Assembly (NCBI RefSeq): GCF_030682515.1
Contig: NZ_JAUXOD010000025.1
Span: 1 to 64,000 of the forward strand
Source of the DNA: Hoeflea sp.
Lineage (GTDB): Bacteria; Pseudomonadota; Alphaproteobacteria; Rhizobiales; Rhizobiaceae
DNA length: 64,000 nucleotides
Reading direction: 5' to 3'
Shown one piece after another: positions 27,289-37,577 of the stretch; the first letter of the stretch is position 1, and every line of letters starts with the position of its first letter. The position numbers and the translations under genes were made by a program. The notes under the pieces are model-generated. The model did no database searches. It had not been told where the DNA came from and worked only from the letters and a program-made list of their open reading frames with translations.

Positions 27289-28218
27289 ATGACCAAGTTG
27301 CAGGATGTACTCGACGAGATCGCGCGCGAGGCCGCGGAGAACGGCGACCGGGGCGAGGTGGCGCATTATATTCCCGAACTCGCCAAGGTCGATCCCGACC
27401 AGTTCGGCATCGCCGTGGCGCTGCCGGACGGTCAGGTGCTGACGGCCGGCGACGCCGAGACCGCGTTCTCGATCCAGAGCGTGTCGAAAGTGTTCACGCT
27501 TTCCTTAGCGCTCGGCAAGCTGGGCGATTCGCTGTGGGCGCGGGTCGGGCGCGAGCCCTCGGGCAATCCGTTCAATTCGATCGTGCAGCTCGAGCAGGAG
27601 AAGGGGCGGCCGCGCAATCCGTTCATCAATGCCGGCGCGATCGTGCTGGCCGACCTGATCCTGGCGGGCCATCAGCCGCGCGAGGCGATCGGCGAGATCG
27701 TCCGCTTCATCCGCTACCTGGCCGATGACGACACGATCCTGATCGACGAGAAGGTGGCGCGCTCGGAGACCGAGCATGGCGACCGCAACGCGTCACTCGC
27801 CCATTTCATGCGCGCTTTCGGCACCATCGATCATCCGGTCGATCACGTTCTGGGCGTCTATTTCCATCAATGCGCCATCGCCATGAGCTGCCATCAGCTG
27901 GCGCGCGCGGGCCTTTATCTCGCCAGCCAGGGGCGCAACCCGCTCACCGGCGCGCAGGTGGTGCCGCCGCAGCGGGCGCGGCGCATCAACGCCATCATGC
28001 TGATGTGCGGCCATTACGACGGCTCGGGCGAATTCGCCTTCCGGGTCGGCCTGCCCGGCAAGAGCGGCGTGGGCGGCGGGATCCTCGCCATCGCGCCCGG
28101 ACAGGCCTCGATCGCGGTCTGGTCGCCGGGGCTTGATCCGGTGGGAAATTCCAAGCTCGGCACCGCGGCGCTCGAACAATTGGCGAGACGCATGCAATGG
28201 TCGGTGTTCGGGGCTTGA
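27289..28218 (+). CDS. glsA: Glutaminase A
   Basis: 309 residues, standard length for the serine-dependent glutaminase family. The catalytic SIQSVSKVF (Ser-x-x-Lys) near residue 64, the NPFINAGAI motif, [16 protein letters not shown] and GKSGVGGGI are all present. It hydrolyses glutamine to glutamate and ammonia. ATG at 27289 with aagggg. It ends just before ttcA, 32 bases apart, so co-transcription is likely. Confidence 0.95.
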   Translation: MTKLQDVLDEIAREAAENGDRGEVAHYIPELAKVDPDQFGIAVALPDGQVLTAGDAETAFSIQSVSKVFTLSLALGKLGDSLWARVGREPSGNPFNSIVQLEQEKGRPRNPFINAGAIVLADLILAGHQPREAIGEIVRFIRYLADDDTILIDEKVARSETEHGDRNASLAHFMRAFGTIDHPVDHVLGVYFHQCAIAMSCHQLARAGLYLASQGRNPLTGAQVVPPQRARRINAIMLMCGHYDGSGEFAFRVGLPGKSGVGGGILAIAPGQASIAVWSPGLDPVGNSKLGTAALEQLARRMQWSVFGA

Positions 28219-28250
28219 CGGACGCCTCCAAAGTCCTCATCCCGGACGCC

Positions 28251-29138
28251 ATGAGCGATGTGATCGACACGGTGGAATCACCCGAGGCGGCGGCGGAGGC
28301 CGGGCCGTCGCTGTTTGCCCATGCGCCAAGGAGCGTCACGTTCAACAAGCTGCGCAAGCGGCTGATCCGCAATGTGCGCCAGGCGATCGAGGATTTCGCC
28401 ATGGTGAGCCCCGAGGCGGAGGGGAAGCGGCCGCGCTGGCTGGTGGCGGTGTCGGGCGGCAAGGATTCCTACGGGCTGCTGGCGCTGCTGATGGATCTCC
28501 AATGGCGCGGGATGCTGCCGGTCGACCTGATCGCCTGCAATCTCGACCAGGGCCAGCCGAATTTCCCCAAGCATGTGCTGCCCGATTACCTCAGCGCGCA
28601 CGGCATCCCGCACCGGATCGAATACCGCGACACCTATTCGGTGGTGACCGAGAAGGTGCCGGAGGGGGCCACCTATTGCGCGCTGTGCTCGCGGCTGAGG
28701 CGCGGCAATCTCTACCGGATCGCGCGCGAGGAAGGCTGCGAGGCGCTGGTGCTCGGCCATCACCGCGACGACATCCTCGAGACCTTCTTTCTCAATTTCT
28801 TCCATGGCGGACGGCTGGCGGCGATGCCGCCGAAGCTCTTGAACGACGAGGGCGACGTCATGGTGCTCCGGCCGCTCGCCTATTGCGCCGAGGAGGACCT
28901 GGCACGGTTTGCCGAAGCGATGGAATTCCCCATCATCCCCTGCGACCTGTGCGGCTCGCAGGACGGCTTGCAGCGCAACGCCATGAAAGCGATGATCACC
29001 GAAATCGAGCGGCGCATGCCCGGACGCAAGGATTCGATGATCCGCGCGCTCGGCAACACGCGCGCTTCCCACCTCCTCGACAGGTCGCTGTTTGATTTTG
29101 CGGGCCTGTCGGTAAACTCCGAAAAGGCAGACAGATGA
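28251..29138 (+). CDS. ttcA: tRNA-cytidine-32 2-sulfurtransferase TtcA
   Basis: 295 residues. PP-loop ATPase motif SGGKDS at residues 68-73 and the two CxxC pairs, CALC (143-146) and CDLC (231-234), that hold the iron-sulfur cluster. TtcA adds sulfur to C32 of several tRNAs. The ATG at 28251 begins [11 protein letters not shown]; the longer frame back into glsA is rejected. Overlaps the next gene by 4 bases. Together with trmJ this gives two C32-modifying enzymes within 9 kb. Confidence 0.95.
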   Translation: MSDVIDTVESPEAAAEAGPSLFAHAPRSVTFNKLRKRLIRNVRQAIEDFAMVSPEAEGKRPRWLVAVSGGKDSYGLLALLMDLQWRGMLPVDLIACNLDQGQPNFPKHVLPDYLSAHGIPHRIEYRDTYSVVTEKVPEGATYCALCSRLRRGNLYRIAREEGCEALVLGHHRDDILETFFLNFFHGGRLAAMPPKLLNDEGDVMVLRPLAYCAEEDLARFAEAMEFPIIPCDLCGSQDGLQRNAMKAMITEIERRMPGRKDSMIRALGNTRASHLLDRSLFDFAGLSVNSEKADR

Positions 29139-29971
29139 CACCCCTTGGTTCAGCGGATATCGATTGGCTGGCGGCTTTGCTGCGCGAGGCCGGAACCACG
29201 CAGATCATGCCGCTGTTTCGCAACCTCGGGGAAGGGGCTGTTCAGGAAAAGACCTCGGCCGCCGACCTGGTGACCGAAGCCGACGTGGCGGCCGAGCGGA
29301 TGATCACCGCGGCACTGCTCGAGCGGTTTCCGGGATCTCTGGTGATCGGCGAGGAGGCCGTGTCGGACAATCCGGCGCTGCTCGACGGCTGGTCGAAGAC
29401 CGATCGGCGCGTCTTTGTCGTCGATCCGATCGACGGCACCTTCAACTTCGCCTCGGGCGTCGCCTCCTTCGGCGTCATGCTGGCCGTCGTCGAGGCCGGA
29501 GAGACCGTGGCGGGGATCATCCATGATCCCGTCGGCCACGACTGGATAATGGCCGAGAAGGGCGCCGGCGCGGTGCTGCGGCGGCTTGACGGGCGCGAGA
29601 GCGCGCTCAGGGTGGCGGCGCCTGTCGGATCCATCGGCGCGATGATCGGCGCGACCTCCTGGCAATACATGCCCGAGCCCGAGCGCAGCACCGTGGCGCG
29701 CAACCAGGCACTGTGCCTGGGCGGCGGCGGCTATCGCTGCGCCGCGCAGGAATACCGGCTGCTGGCGGGCGGCCACATCAACTTCACGCTCTACAACAAG
29801 CTGATGCCCTGGGATCACCTGGCCGGCGCCCTGATCACCGAGGAAGCGGGCGGCCATGTCCGCCGCTTTGACGGCGGCCCCTACACGCCCGCCCATCTGG
29901 ACGGCGGGCTGCTGGCCGCGACCGATCCGGACAGCTGGGCGATCGTGCGCGAGGCGCTGTGGCGGACCTGA
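29135..29971 (+). CDS. Inositol monophosphatase-family phosphatase
   Basis: 278 residues. Metal-binding motifs [21 protein letters not shown] and the C-terminal [15 protein letters not shown] are those of the IMPase/CysQ/SuhB superfamily. The substrate may be inositol phosphate, histidinol phosphate or a nucleotide such as PAP; sequence alone does not decide. The ATG overlaps ttcA's stop (ATGA), so it is translationally coupled to it. Confidence 0.9.
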   Translation: MTPLGSADIDWLAALLREAGTTQIMPLFRNLGEGAVQEKTSAADLVTEADVAAERMITAALLERFPGSLVIGEEAVSDNPALLDGWSKTDRRVFVVDPIDGTFNFASGVASFGVMLAVVEAGETVAGIIHDPVGHDWIMAEKGAGAVLRRLDGRESALRVAAPVGSIGAMIGATSWQYMPEPERSTVARNQALCLGGGGYRCAAQEYRLLAGGHINFTLYNKLMPWDHLAGALITEEAGGHVRRFDGGPYTPAHLDGGLLAATDPDSWAIVREALWRT

Positions 29972-29981
29972 CCGCGCCTGG

Positions 29982-31229
29982 TCAGTCCGGCGTTCCGGTG
30001 CCGAACAGACGGCCTTTCTCGGCAATCAGCACCATGACGACGGCTATCGCCGAGACCAGCGCGTAGCCCGCGGCGAGCGGGAACACCGTGCCGTCATAGG
30101 CCTGGCCGATGAGTGCGCCGACCAGGCCGCCGCCCACCGTCTGGGCAAAGCCCAGGGTCGAGGATGCGGTGCCGGCGATGGCGCCCAACGGCTCCATGGC
30201 GATCGAATTGAAATTCGAGCCGACGAAGCCGAACAGCGGCATCATCAGCAGCGAGATTCCGAAGAAGGCCCAGAACGGGATCGGTCCCATGGCCGTCAGC
30301 CCCGCCATCAGCAGCGCCAGCGCGAAATAGATGAGCAGGGCGCTGTGGGACAGCCGGCGCTGGCCGAAACGGCCGACGAGCCGGGAATTGAGAAACGACG
30401 ACCCGGCCATCACAACCGCGACCGCGGCGAAGGCCACCGGAAAATAGCTCCCGAGCCCGTAGATGCCGACATAGATCGGCTGCGCCACGTTGAGGAAGGC
30501 AAACAGCGAGCCGAAATAGAAGCTTGTCGACAGCGTGTAGAACAGCGCGACGCGGTTGGTCAGCACGATGGCAAAGGCCTCGCCGATGCTTGCGAGCGTC
30601 AACGGCCGGCGGTTTTCCTCCTTGAGGGTCTCGGGCAGGCGCAGCGCCGCCCAGAGGCCGACGGCAAGCGACACGATCGCCATGAACACGAAGATGAGGT
30701 GCCAGTCGCCCGCCAGGATGATCACCTGGCCCATCATCGGCGCAAAAACCGGAACGACCATGAACACCATCATGACCAGCGACATGGTGGCGGCCATCCC
30801 GCGGCCGGAATGGGTGTCGCGGACCACAGAGAGCGCGATCACCCGCGTCGCCGCGGCGCCAATGCCCTGCAGGAAGCGGGCCAGCAACAGGAATTCGAAG
30901 CTCGGCGCGAAGGCGCCGGCGACCGAACAGATCACGTAAAGCCCGATGCCCACGAACAGCGGCATGCGCCGGCCGTAGCGATCGGCGATCGGTCCGAAGA
31001 ACAGCTGGGCTGCGCCAAATCCGATGATGTAGGACAGAAGCACATATTGCACCTGGTTGGCGTCGGTGACGCCCAGGCTCTCGGCGATATTGGGAAAGGC
31101 CGGCAGCATGATGTCGATGGCGAGCGCATTGAGCGCCATCAGCGAGGCGACGATGGCGATGAATTGCGGGCGACCGATGCCCCCGATTGTCGCCGGCTGG
31201 CTTGCGGCAGGCGCCGTTGTTCCGTGCAT
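29982..31229 (-). CDS. Bcr/CflA-type MFS drug efflux transporter
   Basis: 415 residues, 12 membrane helices. It has the DHA1 signatures: ALNALAIDIMLPAFPNIAESL in helix 1, ADRYGRRMPL between helices 2 and 3, and ARFLQGIGAAATRVIALSVVRD (motif C region of Bcr/CflA). It should export drugs or other small hydrophobic compounds with proton antiport. ATG at 31229 with aggatgg upstream (a TTG immediately before is ignored). Convergent with the IMPase gene, 10 bases apart. Confidence 0.9.
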   Translation of the reverse strand: MHGTTAPAASQPATIGGIGRPQFIAIVASLMALNALAIDIMLPAFPNIAESLGVTDANQVQYVLLSYIIGFGAAQLFFGPIADRYGRRMPLFVGIGLYVICSVAGAFAPSFEFLLLARFLQGIGAAATRVIALSVVRDTHSGRGMAATMSLVMMVFMVVPVFAPMMGQVIILAGDWHLIFVFMAIVSLAVGLWAALRLPETLKEENRRPLTLASIGEAFAIVLTNRVALFYTLSTSFYFGSLFAFLNVAQPIYVGIYGLGSYFPVAFAAVAVVMAGSSFLNSRLVGRFGQRRLSHSALLIYFALALLMAGLTAMGPIPFWAFFGISLLMMPLFGFVGSNFNSIAMEPLGAIAGTASSTLGFAQTVGGGLVGALIGQAYDGTVFPLAAGYALVSAIAVVMVLIAEKGRLFGTGTPD

Positions 31230-31458
31230 CAATTAAACCATCCTATCGGGAACAGAAAAAACTTGAGTATCTGTTCATTGCAAAGCGGAGCCCCACATGC
31301 GCCCTTCGGGGCGCGCTATGTCTGGACCATTGCGGTCTGGGGATTAAAAAAGCGGGGCATATGGCCGGCGCCGATGACGTTCATAGACCCGCCGGGCGGA
31401 TCCGGCAAGTCACGGAATCGGCATCGGGCAGCGGCGGCGGATCGGCGCTCCGGGCGGG

Positions 31459-32484
31459 CTAGCGGCTCTCATAGACGAGCGGGAACTCGGCCGGATCGGA
31501 CTGGACGCCATCGCAGTCGGTCTTGCTGCGCTGCTCCAGCAGCCTGAACTCGATCGTCTCGCCCGGGGCGTCTTCAAGCTGGAATTTCGCGAACGTGCCG
31601 CAGTCGCCGCCGCGATCCAGCGAGACCGAGGTGACGGTCGCCGTCGCCGGGTCCACGGTGGCTTCGAGGAGTTCGGCCGTTTCCGGCTCCCCGGAGCCCG
31701 GGACCTGTGGGATCATCAGCACCGTGGCGACATCGGGCTGATAGGTCCATCTCAGCACGAAGACGTTGGAGCCGCGGCTGGCGTAGAGATTGCAGGGAAG
31801 CTGCCACAGGGTGACGGCGTCGTTGACGGTGTAGGCGGTCGAGTAGCCGGCGGTGGCCTGCGGCTCGCATTCGGGGGCCTGTTCGGCAATCGCGGCCAGG
31901 ATCGGCGCGGGGACCTGGTCGAGACTGTCGATATCGACCGGCTGGCTCAGCGAAATGCCATCGCCGGGCACGGCAGGCTCCGCCTCGGCCGCCAAGCTCT
32001 CGGCGTCGCCGACGTCGTCAAGGCAGCCGTTCAGGCCCTTGACCCGGACGGGGAACGGGAACTTGTCGTTCTTAAGGAAGGTCAGCCGGGCGTCCTCGAT
32101 CTCGATGCCGCGGTCGGAGCGTTGCTGGCTTTCGATCTCCAGGAGCACGGTCAGATCGCCATCGGTGCTCTTGTAGAGCTGGACGGGCTCAAGCATGCCG
32201 GTCTCGGCCGAGCCGATGTCCTGCTTGGCGACGCTGATGACGTCCTGGCCGATCTTGACCCAGGCGGGCAGGGCCTCGCCATCGGGAATGGGGGCGAACA
32301 ACACATAGGCGTAGCTGTCGCGCTCCGGGTCGCGGTCGGCCTGCCAGAGGCTGAAGCGGCAGCCCTGCCAGCCCTCGACGACGTCCTCGCCGAACAGCTT
32401 GAGATCGATCTCGTTGGCGTCATCGGCACGGGCAGCCTGCGGCAGCGCGATGAGGAGAGCCAAAATGCCGATGAGGAGGCGCAT
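31459..32484 (-). CDS. DUF1176-family secreted protein
   Basis: 341 residues with a clear signal peptide (MRLLIGILALLIALPQAARADD). The DUF1176 features are visible: an N-terminal half with paired cysteines (CRFSLWQ, GCLDDVGD), the middle CEPQATAGYSTAYTV, and the C-terminal GDCGTFAKFQL and RSKTDCDG. The family is periplasmic and of unknown function. It lies 12 bases downstream of the DUF2461 gene on the same strand, probably one transcript. Confidence 0.88.
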   Translation of the reverse strand: MRLLIGILALLIALPQAARADDANEIDLKLFGEDVVEGWQGCRFSLWQADRDPERDSYAYVLFAPIPDGEALPAWVKIGQDVISVAKQDIGSAETGMLEPVQLYKSTDGDLTVLLEIESQQRSDRGIEIEDARLTFLKNDKFPFPVRVKGLNGCLDDVGDAESLAAEAEPAVPGDGISLSQPVDIDSLDQVPAPILAAIAEQAPECEPQATAGYSTAYTVNDAVTLWQLPCNLYASRGSNVFVLRWTYQPDVATVLMIPQVPGSGEPETAELLEATVDPATATVTSVSLDRGGDCGTFAKFQLEDAPGETIEFRLLEQRSKTDCDGVQSDPAEFPLVYESR

Positions 32485-32496
32485 AGGTGGTCCTTT

Positions 32497-33210
32497 TCAG
32501 TGAGAAAGCTCGTCGCGGGCGGCGCGCACCGGATCGATCGCCCGCCAGCCGAAGCTGAGCAGGGGCTGCGCAGCATCCGCCAGCTCGACCAGATCTTCAA
32601 GCAGCGCCGTGCCCTTGAGCCGGTCGGGGCCGAAACGCCGCGACAGGGTCAGGTGCCGGAGGCGGAGCAGATCCACAAGCTCCGGATCGGCCACGGTCTC
32701 GAAGCCGCGCGGGGTGCGCTTGAGACTGTCCTCCCGGTCGAAGACGAAGCCCAGATCGAGGAGCGGCCTGATCGCTTCGTCGAACTGGAGCTTGCGCGCG
32801 AGGATGGCCTCGCGGAAGGCGCGCAGCTCGTCGGGCTCCATGGCGTAGAACCCCACCGAGAGAAAGCTGTCCTCGGGCGAGACTTGCACATAGAGCAGGC
32901 CCTGGTCTTTCTTCGTGCCCGAGCGGGTGATCACCGCGCTCACATGGGTGTTGTAGGGGTGCTTTTCCTTGGCGAAGCGGACGTCGCGGTTGATGCGGAA
33001 GGTCGATGTCTTGCGCGCGCAGGTGAGCGGGATCCGCCTTTCGGCCAGCCGCACAGCCAGATCGTCGAGCAGCCGCCCGCGCGGCTCGTTCAGATGCTCT
33101 TCGAAGATGTCCTTGTTGTCGTGGAACCACTCGCGGTTCTGGTGGAAGCCGAGCGCCTTGAGGAAGGGCAGCGCCTTGCCGCCGAAACCGGTGTAGGACG
33201 TGCCGCTCAT
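32497..33210 (-). CDS. DUF2461 (TIGR02453) family protein
   Basis: 237 residues. TGFGGKALPFLKALGFHQNREWFHDNKDIFEE at the start and INRDVRFAKEKHPYNTHVSAVI in the middle match DUF2461. It is soluble, with no signal peptide. The biochemical role is unknown. ATG at 33210. Confidence 0.9.
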   Translation of the reverse strand: MSGTSYTGFGGKALPFLKALGFHQNREWFHDNKDIFEEHLNEPRGRLLDDLAVRLAERRIPLTCARKTSTFRINRDVRFAKEKHPYNTHVSAVITRSGTKKDQGLLYVQVSPEDSFLSVGFYAMEPDELRAFREAILARKLQFDEAIRPLLDLGFVFDREDSLKRTPRGFETVADPELVDLLRLRHLTLSRRFGPDRLKGTALLEDLVELADAAQPLLSFGWRAIDPVRAARDELSH

Positions 33211-33345
33211 GCGGCAGTATCCCGGTCCCCGGCCTTGCCGGGGCGGACGTCTTGCCGGAGATGCCTGGTGGCGATCATGATCACTGTGTCCCGCCGCGCT
33301 GCGCTGGCTCTCATGGGTCTGGCTGCGTTCGCCTGACGGCGGATA

Positions 33346-33372
33346 CGAAAAGAGGCGGAAAATCCGCCTCTT
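33346..33372 (-). terminator. Terminator after grxD
   Basis: Perfect stem aagaggcgga / tccgcctctt (33350-33372). On the minus strand it is followed by ttttcg, 24 bases beyond the grxD stop. Confidence 0.8.
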
Positions 33373-33395
33373 GCCGTGTCGTCTTCATGTTGGTC

Positions 33396-33728
33396 TCAGG
33401 CAGCCTTCACCGGAACGCCGGCCTGGGCCATGTGCTGCTGGAGCTCCTCGGACTGGAACATCTCGCGGATGATGTCGCAACCGCCGATGAACTCGCCCTT
33501 GACGTAGAGCTGCGGGATGGTCGGCCAGTTGGAATATTCCTTGATGCCGTTCCGGAGCGCGTCGTCGGCGAGCACGTTGACGCCCTTGTAGGGCACGCCC
33601 AAGTAATCGAGGATCTGCACGACCTGGCCCGAGAACCCGCACTGCGGAAACTGCGGCGTGCCCTTCATGAACAGCACGACGTCATTGGTCTTCACTTCGT
33701 TGTCGATGAAATCATTGATGCCGGACAT
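33396..33728 (-). CDS. grxD: Monothiol glutaredoxin, CGFS type
   Basis: 110 residues. Active site CGFS at residues 30-33, [19 protein letters not shown] as the glutathione-binding and GG-dipeptide part. Grx4-type proteins carry [2Fe-2S] clusters with BolA partners and deliver them in iron-sulfur metabolism. bolA lies 1.2 kb away on the same strand, with a glycosidase-like gene on the opposite strand in between. Confidence 0.95.
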   Translation of the reverse strand: MSGINDFIDNEVKTNDVVLFMKGTPQFPQCGFSGQVVQILDYLGVPYKGVNVLADDALRNGIKEYSNWPTIPQLYVKGEFIGGCDIIREMFQSEELQQHMAQAGVPVKAA

Positions 33729-33828
33729 CGGAGGATCCTTTCAAAACGTGTCGCCACGATATTTCTTTATCCTTCAGATAACGCGATGCGCATGACAAGA
33801 CAAGAAGGCGCGCTTTATAAGTGATGCC

Positions 33829-34662
33829 ATGACGACGCGCCGCATCACTTTTCTTCTCATGCTCCTGCTGGTTCTGGCGGGCGGGGTTTTGGCGTGGGCG
33901 GCGGTGTCGCCGTTGGGGCCCCGCCCCGGCGGAATCGCGCAGCAGGGGAGCAGGACCATGACGGCAGCCACCAGGCCGGATATCTGCGAGGAAACCATGT
34001 TCGAGGGCGCCCGGGCGATCCTCTGCGTCATAGATCCTTCAGTCCATGAGACGAGGCTCGTCTACCGGGATGGCGAAGGGAGGCCGCATGGCAGCGTGCC
34101 GCGGGCGGTGGCGGCTCTGGTGGCGGCCGGGCAGACGCCGGTGCTGGCGATGAATGCGGGGATGTATCATGCCAACATGCGGCCCGTTGGGCTCTATGTC
34201 GAAGACGGCGCAGAAACGGCGGCGCTGACCACGCGCGGCGGCTTCGGCAATTTCTTTCTCAAGCCCAACGGCGTGTTCTTCATCGACGCGGACGGACGCG
34301 CCGGGGTGATGGAAACCGAGGCCTATGCCCAAGCCGGGATCTCGCCCCGCTTCGCCACCCAGTCGGGCCCGATGCTGGTGATCGACGGGTCGATCCATCC
34401 GCGTTTCCTGCCGGACGGCACGACGCGTTACATCCGCAACGGGGTTGGCGTGCGCGCCGATGGAAAGATCGTGCTCGGCATCACCCGCGATCCGGTGAGC
34501 CTTGGCTCGTTCGCGCGGCTGTTCCTGGAAATTGCCGAATGTCCCGATGCGCTGTTCTTCGACGGCGCGGTCTCGAGCCTTGCCTGGGGTGCGGAAATGG
34601 AAATCGATTCGGGTGAGCCCGCGGGGCCGGTGGTGGCGGTGTTCGGCAAGGCTGCTGAGTGA
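33829..34662 (+). CDS. Phosphodiester glycosidase-family protein (NAGPA/YigE-like)
   Basis: 277 residues. An N-terminal membrane/signal segment (ITFLLMLLLVLAGGVLAWAAV) is followed by the NAGPA domain: VLAMNAGMYHANMRPVGLYVEDG, FFLKPNGVFF, FATQSGPMLVIDG, RNGVGVRADGKIVLGITRDPVS and CPDALFFDGAVSSLAW. Family members cleave phosphodiester-linked sugars or act on exopolysaccharide; the exact substrate is unknown. It lies alone on the plus strand between grxD and the bolA group. Confidence 0.88.
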   Translation: MTTRRITFLLMLLLVLAGGVLAWAAVSPLGPRPGGIAQQGSRTMTAATRPDICEETMFEGARAILCVIDPSVHETRLVYRDGEGRPHGSVPRAVAALVAAGQTPVLAMNAGMYHANMRPVGLYVEDGAETAALTTRGGFGNFFLKPNGVFFIDADGRAGVMETEAYAQAGISPRFATQSGPMLVIDGSIHPRFLPDGTTRYIRNGVGVRADGKIVLGITRDPVSLGSFARLFLEIAECPDALFFDGAVSSLAWGAEMEIDSGEPAGPVVAVFGKAAE

Positions 34663-34675
34663 GCGCCGAAGCGCT

Positions 34676-34942
34676 TCAGGATGTCGGCTTGCGTGCAGTG
34701 GTCTTGCGCCGCGTCGTCTTGGCGGTCGTCCGCCGGGTCCTGGGCCGCTTGGCGGCGGGTTTCTTGCCGGTGAGCGCCTCGATCAGCACCTTCTCGATTG
34801 TCGACTTTGCGGCCGGGCGCTTGCGGCGGGTCGTCTTTCGGGTGGTCGTGCGGCGGCGCTTGCGGGTGACGGCTCCCTTGGTCATGCCGTCGACGACGCC
34901 GTCGATAATCTCGGTGATCAGGCCGTCGAAGAAACCCGCCAT
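34676..34942 (-). CDS. Small basic, histone H1-like protein
   Basis: 88 residues: an ordered first 20 residues (MAGFFDGLITEIIDGVVDG) followed by a Lys/Arg/Thr/Ala-rich part (RRTTTRKTTRRKRPAAK, then KRPRTRRTTAKTTRRKTTARKP). The tail resembles eukaryotic H1 or bacterial histone-like (AlgP/HU-tail) repeats and should bind nucleic acid non-specifically. The short central helix (TIEKVLIEALTGKK) separates two basic blocks. ATG at 34942, only 9 bases after bolA, so it shares the purL-bolA transcript. Confidence 0.75.
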   Translation of the reverse strand: MAGFFDGLITEIIDGVVDGMTKGAVTRKRRRTTTRKTTRRKRPAAKSTIEKVLIEALTGKKPAAKRPRTRRTTAKTTRRKTTARKPTS

Positions 34943-34951
34943 GGCACGCGC

Positions 34952-35185
34952 CTAGTCCGGGATGCTGGTCTGCAGCGCCAGCGCATGCAGCACGCCGCCC
35001 ATGTTGCCCTGCAGCGCATTGTAGACCATCTGGTGCTGCTGAACGCGGCTCTTGCCGCGGAAGCTCTCGGCCACCACTTCGGCCGCGTAATGGTCGCCAT
35101 CGCCGGCGAGATCCCGGATGGTCACCTTCGCGTCCGGAATCCCGGCCTTGATCATTTTCTCGATATCGTTCGCGTTCATCGCCAT
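34952..35185 (-). CDS. BolA-family protein
   Basis: 77 residues, the size of a BolA2-like (YrbA) protein: VTIRDLAGDGDHYAAEVVAESFRGKSRVQQHQMVYNAL, with the conserved H-x-A region and the C-terminal helix. BolA partners CGFS glutaredoxins in cluster-binding heterodimers, which fits grxD nearby. ATG at 35185 with aggag (a second ATG two codons on). Twenty-one bases after purL. Confidence 0.92.
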   Translation of the reverse strand: MAMNANDIEKMIKAGIPDAKVTIRDLAGDGDHYAAEVVAESFRGKSRVQQHQMVYNALQGNMGGVLHALALQTSIPD

Positions 35186-35206
35186 TGGGCAAGGCTCCTG
35201 ATTGGG

Positions 35207-37438
35207 CTATTCGGCGGCAAGCGCCGCCGGGCTGTCCATGAAGGAAGGGAACCACGATTCATGGGCGGTGCGCAATGCGGATACGGCAACCGTCATCAGA
35301 CCCGCGACCTTCAGGCTGTCGCCTTCCATTGAGCCAAGCAGGCGGAAGGGCACGCCCGCGCCTTCGGCGCTGGCCGCAACATAGGCTGCCATGTCGGCGG
35401 GAACGGTCAGCACATAGCGCGCCTGATCCTCGCCGAACAGCAGCGCATGGGCCGGGCCGTGGCTCGCCGACAGGTCGATCTTCATGCCCAGATCCGACGC
35501 CATGGCCATTTCGGCGAGCGTCGCGGCAAGGCCGCCCGAGGAAATGTCGTGGCAGGAGGTGACGAGGTCGTTGCGGATCGCCGAGCGGACGAAATCGCCG
35601 TTGCGGCGCTCGACCATCAGGTCAACGGGGGGCGGCGCACCTTCGGACCGGCCCAGGCAATCGCGCATCCAGGCCGACTGGCCGAGATGGCTGCCGTCAC
35701 CGCCGATCAGGATGACCGCGTCGCCCTGTCGGGCACCGCCGATGCGGGCCATGTGCGCCCAGTCGGGGATCAGGCCGACGCCGCCGATGGTGGGGGTGGG
35801 CAGGATCGCCTCGCCATTGGTCTCGTTGTAGAGCGAGACATTGCCCGAGACGATGGGGAAGTCGAGCGCCCGGCAGGCCTCGCCGATGCCCTGGATCGCC
35901 ATCACCAGCTGGCCCATGATCTCAGGCCGCTCGGGATTGCCGAAATTCAGGTTGTCGGTGGCGGCCAGCGGCTCTGCGCCGACGGCGGTCAGGTTGCGCC
36001 AGCATTCGGCGACGGCCTGCTTGCCGCCTTCGTAGGGGTTGGCCTCGACATAGCGGGGCGTCACGTCGGAGGAGAAGGCCAGCGCCTTGGTGGCGTGGCC
36101 GTCGACGCGCACAACGCCGGCGTCACCGCCCGGAATCTGCAGAGAATTACCCTGGATCAGCGTGTCGTACTGTTCCCAGACCCAGCGTCGCGAAGAATTG
36201 TTGGGGGAGGCGAGCAGGTCGAGAAGCGACAGGCCGTAGTCGGCGGGCTCATCGACGTCTGCATGGGAAATCTCCGAGAGGCCGCCGATCTCGCGCCACT
36301 CCCGGTCATATTCCGGAGCTTCATCGCCCAGGTCCTTGATCGGCAGGTTGGCCACTTCCTCGCCCTGGTGCAGGATGCGGAAGCGGAGATCATCCGTGGT
36401 CTTGCCGACAATGGCAAAATCCAGCCCCCATTTGACGAAGATCGCCTTGGCGGCCTCTTCCTTGGACGGCTCGAGCACCATGAGCATGCGCTCCTGGCTT
36501 TCCGACAGCATCATCTCATAGGCGCTCATGCGCTCCTCGCGCACCGGCACGTGGTCGAGATTGAGCTCGATGCCGAGGTCGCCCTTGGCGCCCATCTCGA
36601 CGGCCGAGCAGGTGAGGCCCGCAGCGCCCATGTCCTGGATGGCGATGACCGCGCCGGTCTGCATCAGCTCGAGGCAGGCTTCCAGCAGGCATTTTTCGGT
36701 GAACGGGTCGCCGACCTGAACGGTGGGGCGCTTTTCCTCGATGGATTCGTCGAATTCGGCCGAGGCCATGGTGGCGCCGCCGACGCCGTCGCGGCCGGTC
36801 TTGGCGCCGAGATAGACCACGGGGAGGCCGACGCCCTTGGCTTCCGACAGGAAGATCGCGTCGGTTTTCGCGATGCCCGCGGCAAAGGCGTTGACCAGGC
36901 AATTGCCGTTGTAGCGCGGGTCGAACTCGACCTCGCCGCCGACCGTGGGCACGCCAAAGGAATTGCCGTAGCCGCCGACGCCCGCGACGACACCCGAGAC
37001 CAAATGGCGGGTCTTGGGATGGTCGGGCGAACCGAACCTGAGCGCGTTCATGGCTGCGATCGGGCGCGCGCCCATGGTGAACACGTCGCGCAGGATACCG
37101 CCCACTCCGGTGGCAGCGCCCTGATAGGGCTCGATATAGGAGGGGTGGTTGTGGCTTTCCATCTTGAAGACGACGCAGTCGCCGTCGCCGATATCAACCA
37201 CGCCGGCATTCTCGCCCGGACCCTGGATCACCCGCGGGCCGGTGGTCGGCAGGGTTTTCAGCCATTTCTTCGAGGATTTGTAGGAGCAATGCTCGTTCCA
37301 CATCGCCGAGAAGATGCCGAGTTCGGTGAAGGTCGGCTCGCGGCCGATCAGATCGAGAATGCGTTGATACTCGTCGGGCTTGAGCCCGTGGGCGGCAATC
37401 AGCTCGTCGGTGATCGGGACAGTGTTCGGAATGGTCAT
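35207..37438 (-). CDS. purL: Phosphoribosylformylglycinamidine synthase II
   Basis: 743 residues, the small PurL type that needs PurS and Pur[15 protein letters not shown] near residue 40, [45 protein letters not shown] and [13 protein letters not shown] match the family. It forms FGAM with PurQ supplying ammonia. The ATG at 37438 begins [13 protein letters not shown]. Part of the purC-purS-purQ-...-purL-bolA run. Confidence 0.97.
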   Translation of the reverse strand: MTIPNTVPITDELIAAHGLKPDEYQRILDLIGREPTFTELGIFSAMWNEHCSYKSSKKWLKTLPTTGPRVIQGPGENAGVVDIGDGDCVVFKMESHNHPSYIEPYQGAATGVGGILRDVFTMGARPIAAMNALRFGSPDHPKTRHLVSGVVAGVGGYGNSFGVPTVGGEVEFDPRYNGNCLVNAFAAGIAKTDAIFLSEAKGVGLPVVYLGAKTGRDGVGGATMASAEFDESIEEKRPTVQVGDPFTEKCLLEACLELMQTGAVIAIQDMGAAGLTCSAVEMGAKGDLGIELNLDHVPVREERMSAYEMMLSESQERMLMVLEPSKEEAAKAIFVKWGLDFAIVGKTTDDLRFRILHQGEEVANLPIKDLGDEAPEYDREWREIGGLSEISHADVDEPADYGLSLLDLLASPNNSSRRWVWEQYDTLIQGNSLQIPGGDAGVVRVDGHATKALAFSSDVTPRYVEANPYEGGKQAVAECWRNLTAVGAEPLAATDNLNFGNPERPEIMGQLVMAIQGIGEACRALDFPIVSGNVSLYNETNGEAILPTPTIGGVGLIPDWAHMARIGGARQGDAVILIGGDGSHLGQSAWMRDCLGRSEGAPPPVDLMVERRNGDFVRSAIRNDLVTSCHDISSGGLAATLAEMAMASDLGMKIDLSASHGPAHALLFGEDQARYVLTVPADMAAYVAASAEGAGVPFRLLGSMEGDSLKVAGLMTVAVSALRTAHESWFPSFMDSPAALAAE

Positions 37439-37577
37439 GGCGGCGGTCGCCCTTCTTGTCATGCGCTTGGGCCAGGATATAGCGCACCGGCGCGGCGGTT
37501 GGCACCTGGAAAGTGGGATCGGGGCCGAATCTCGGCGTTCTTCTGTGGACACGGGCCCAAGGCGGACGCCGGGGCTC

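Noticed and set aside
31299-31314. gcgccc-ttcg-gggcgc hairpin with a stable tetraloop
   Set aside because: No T run on either strand, so not called as a terminator; the rest of the 230-base gap shows no gene.
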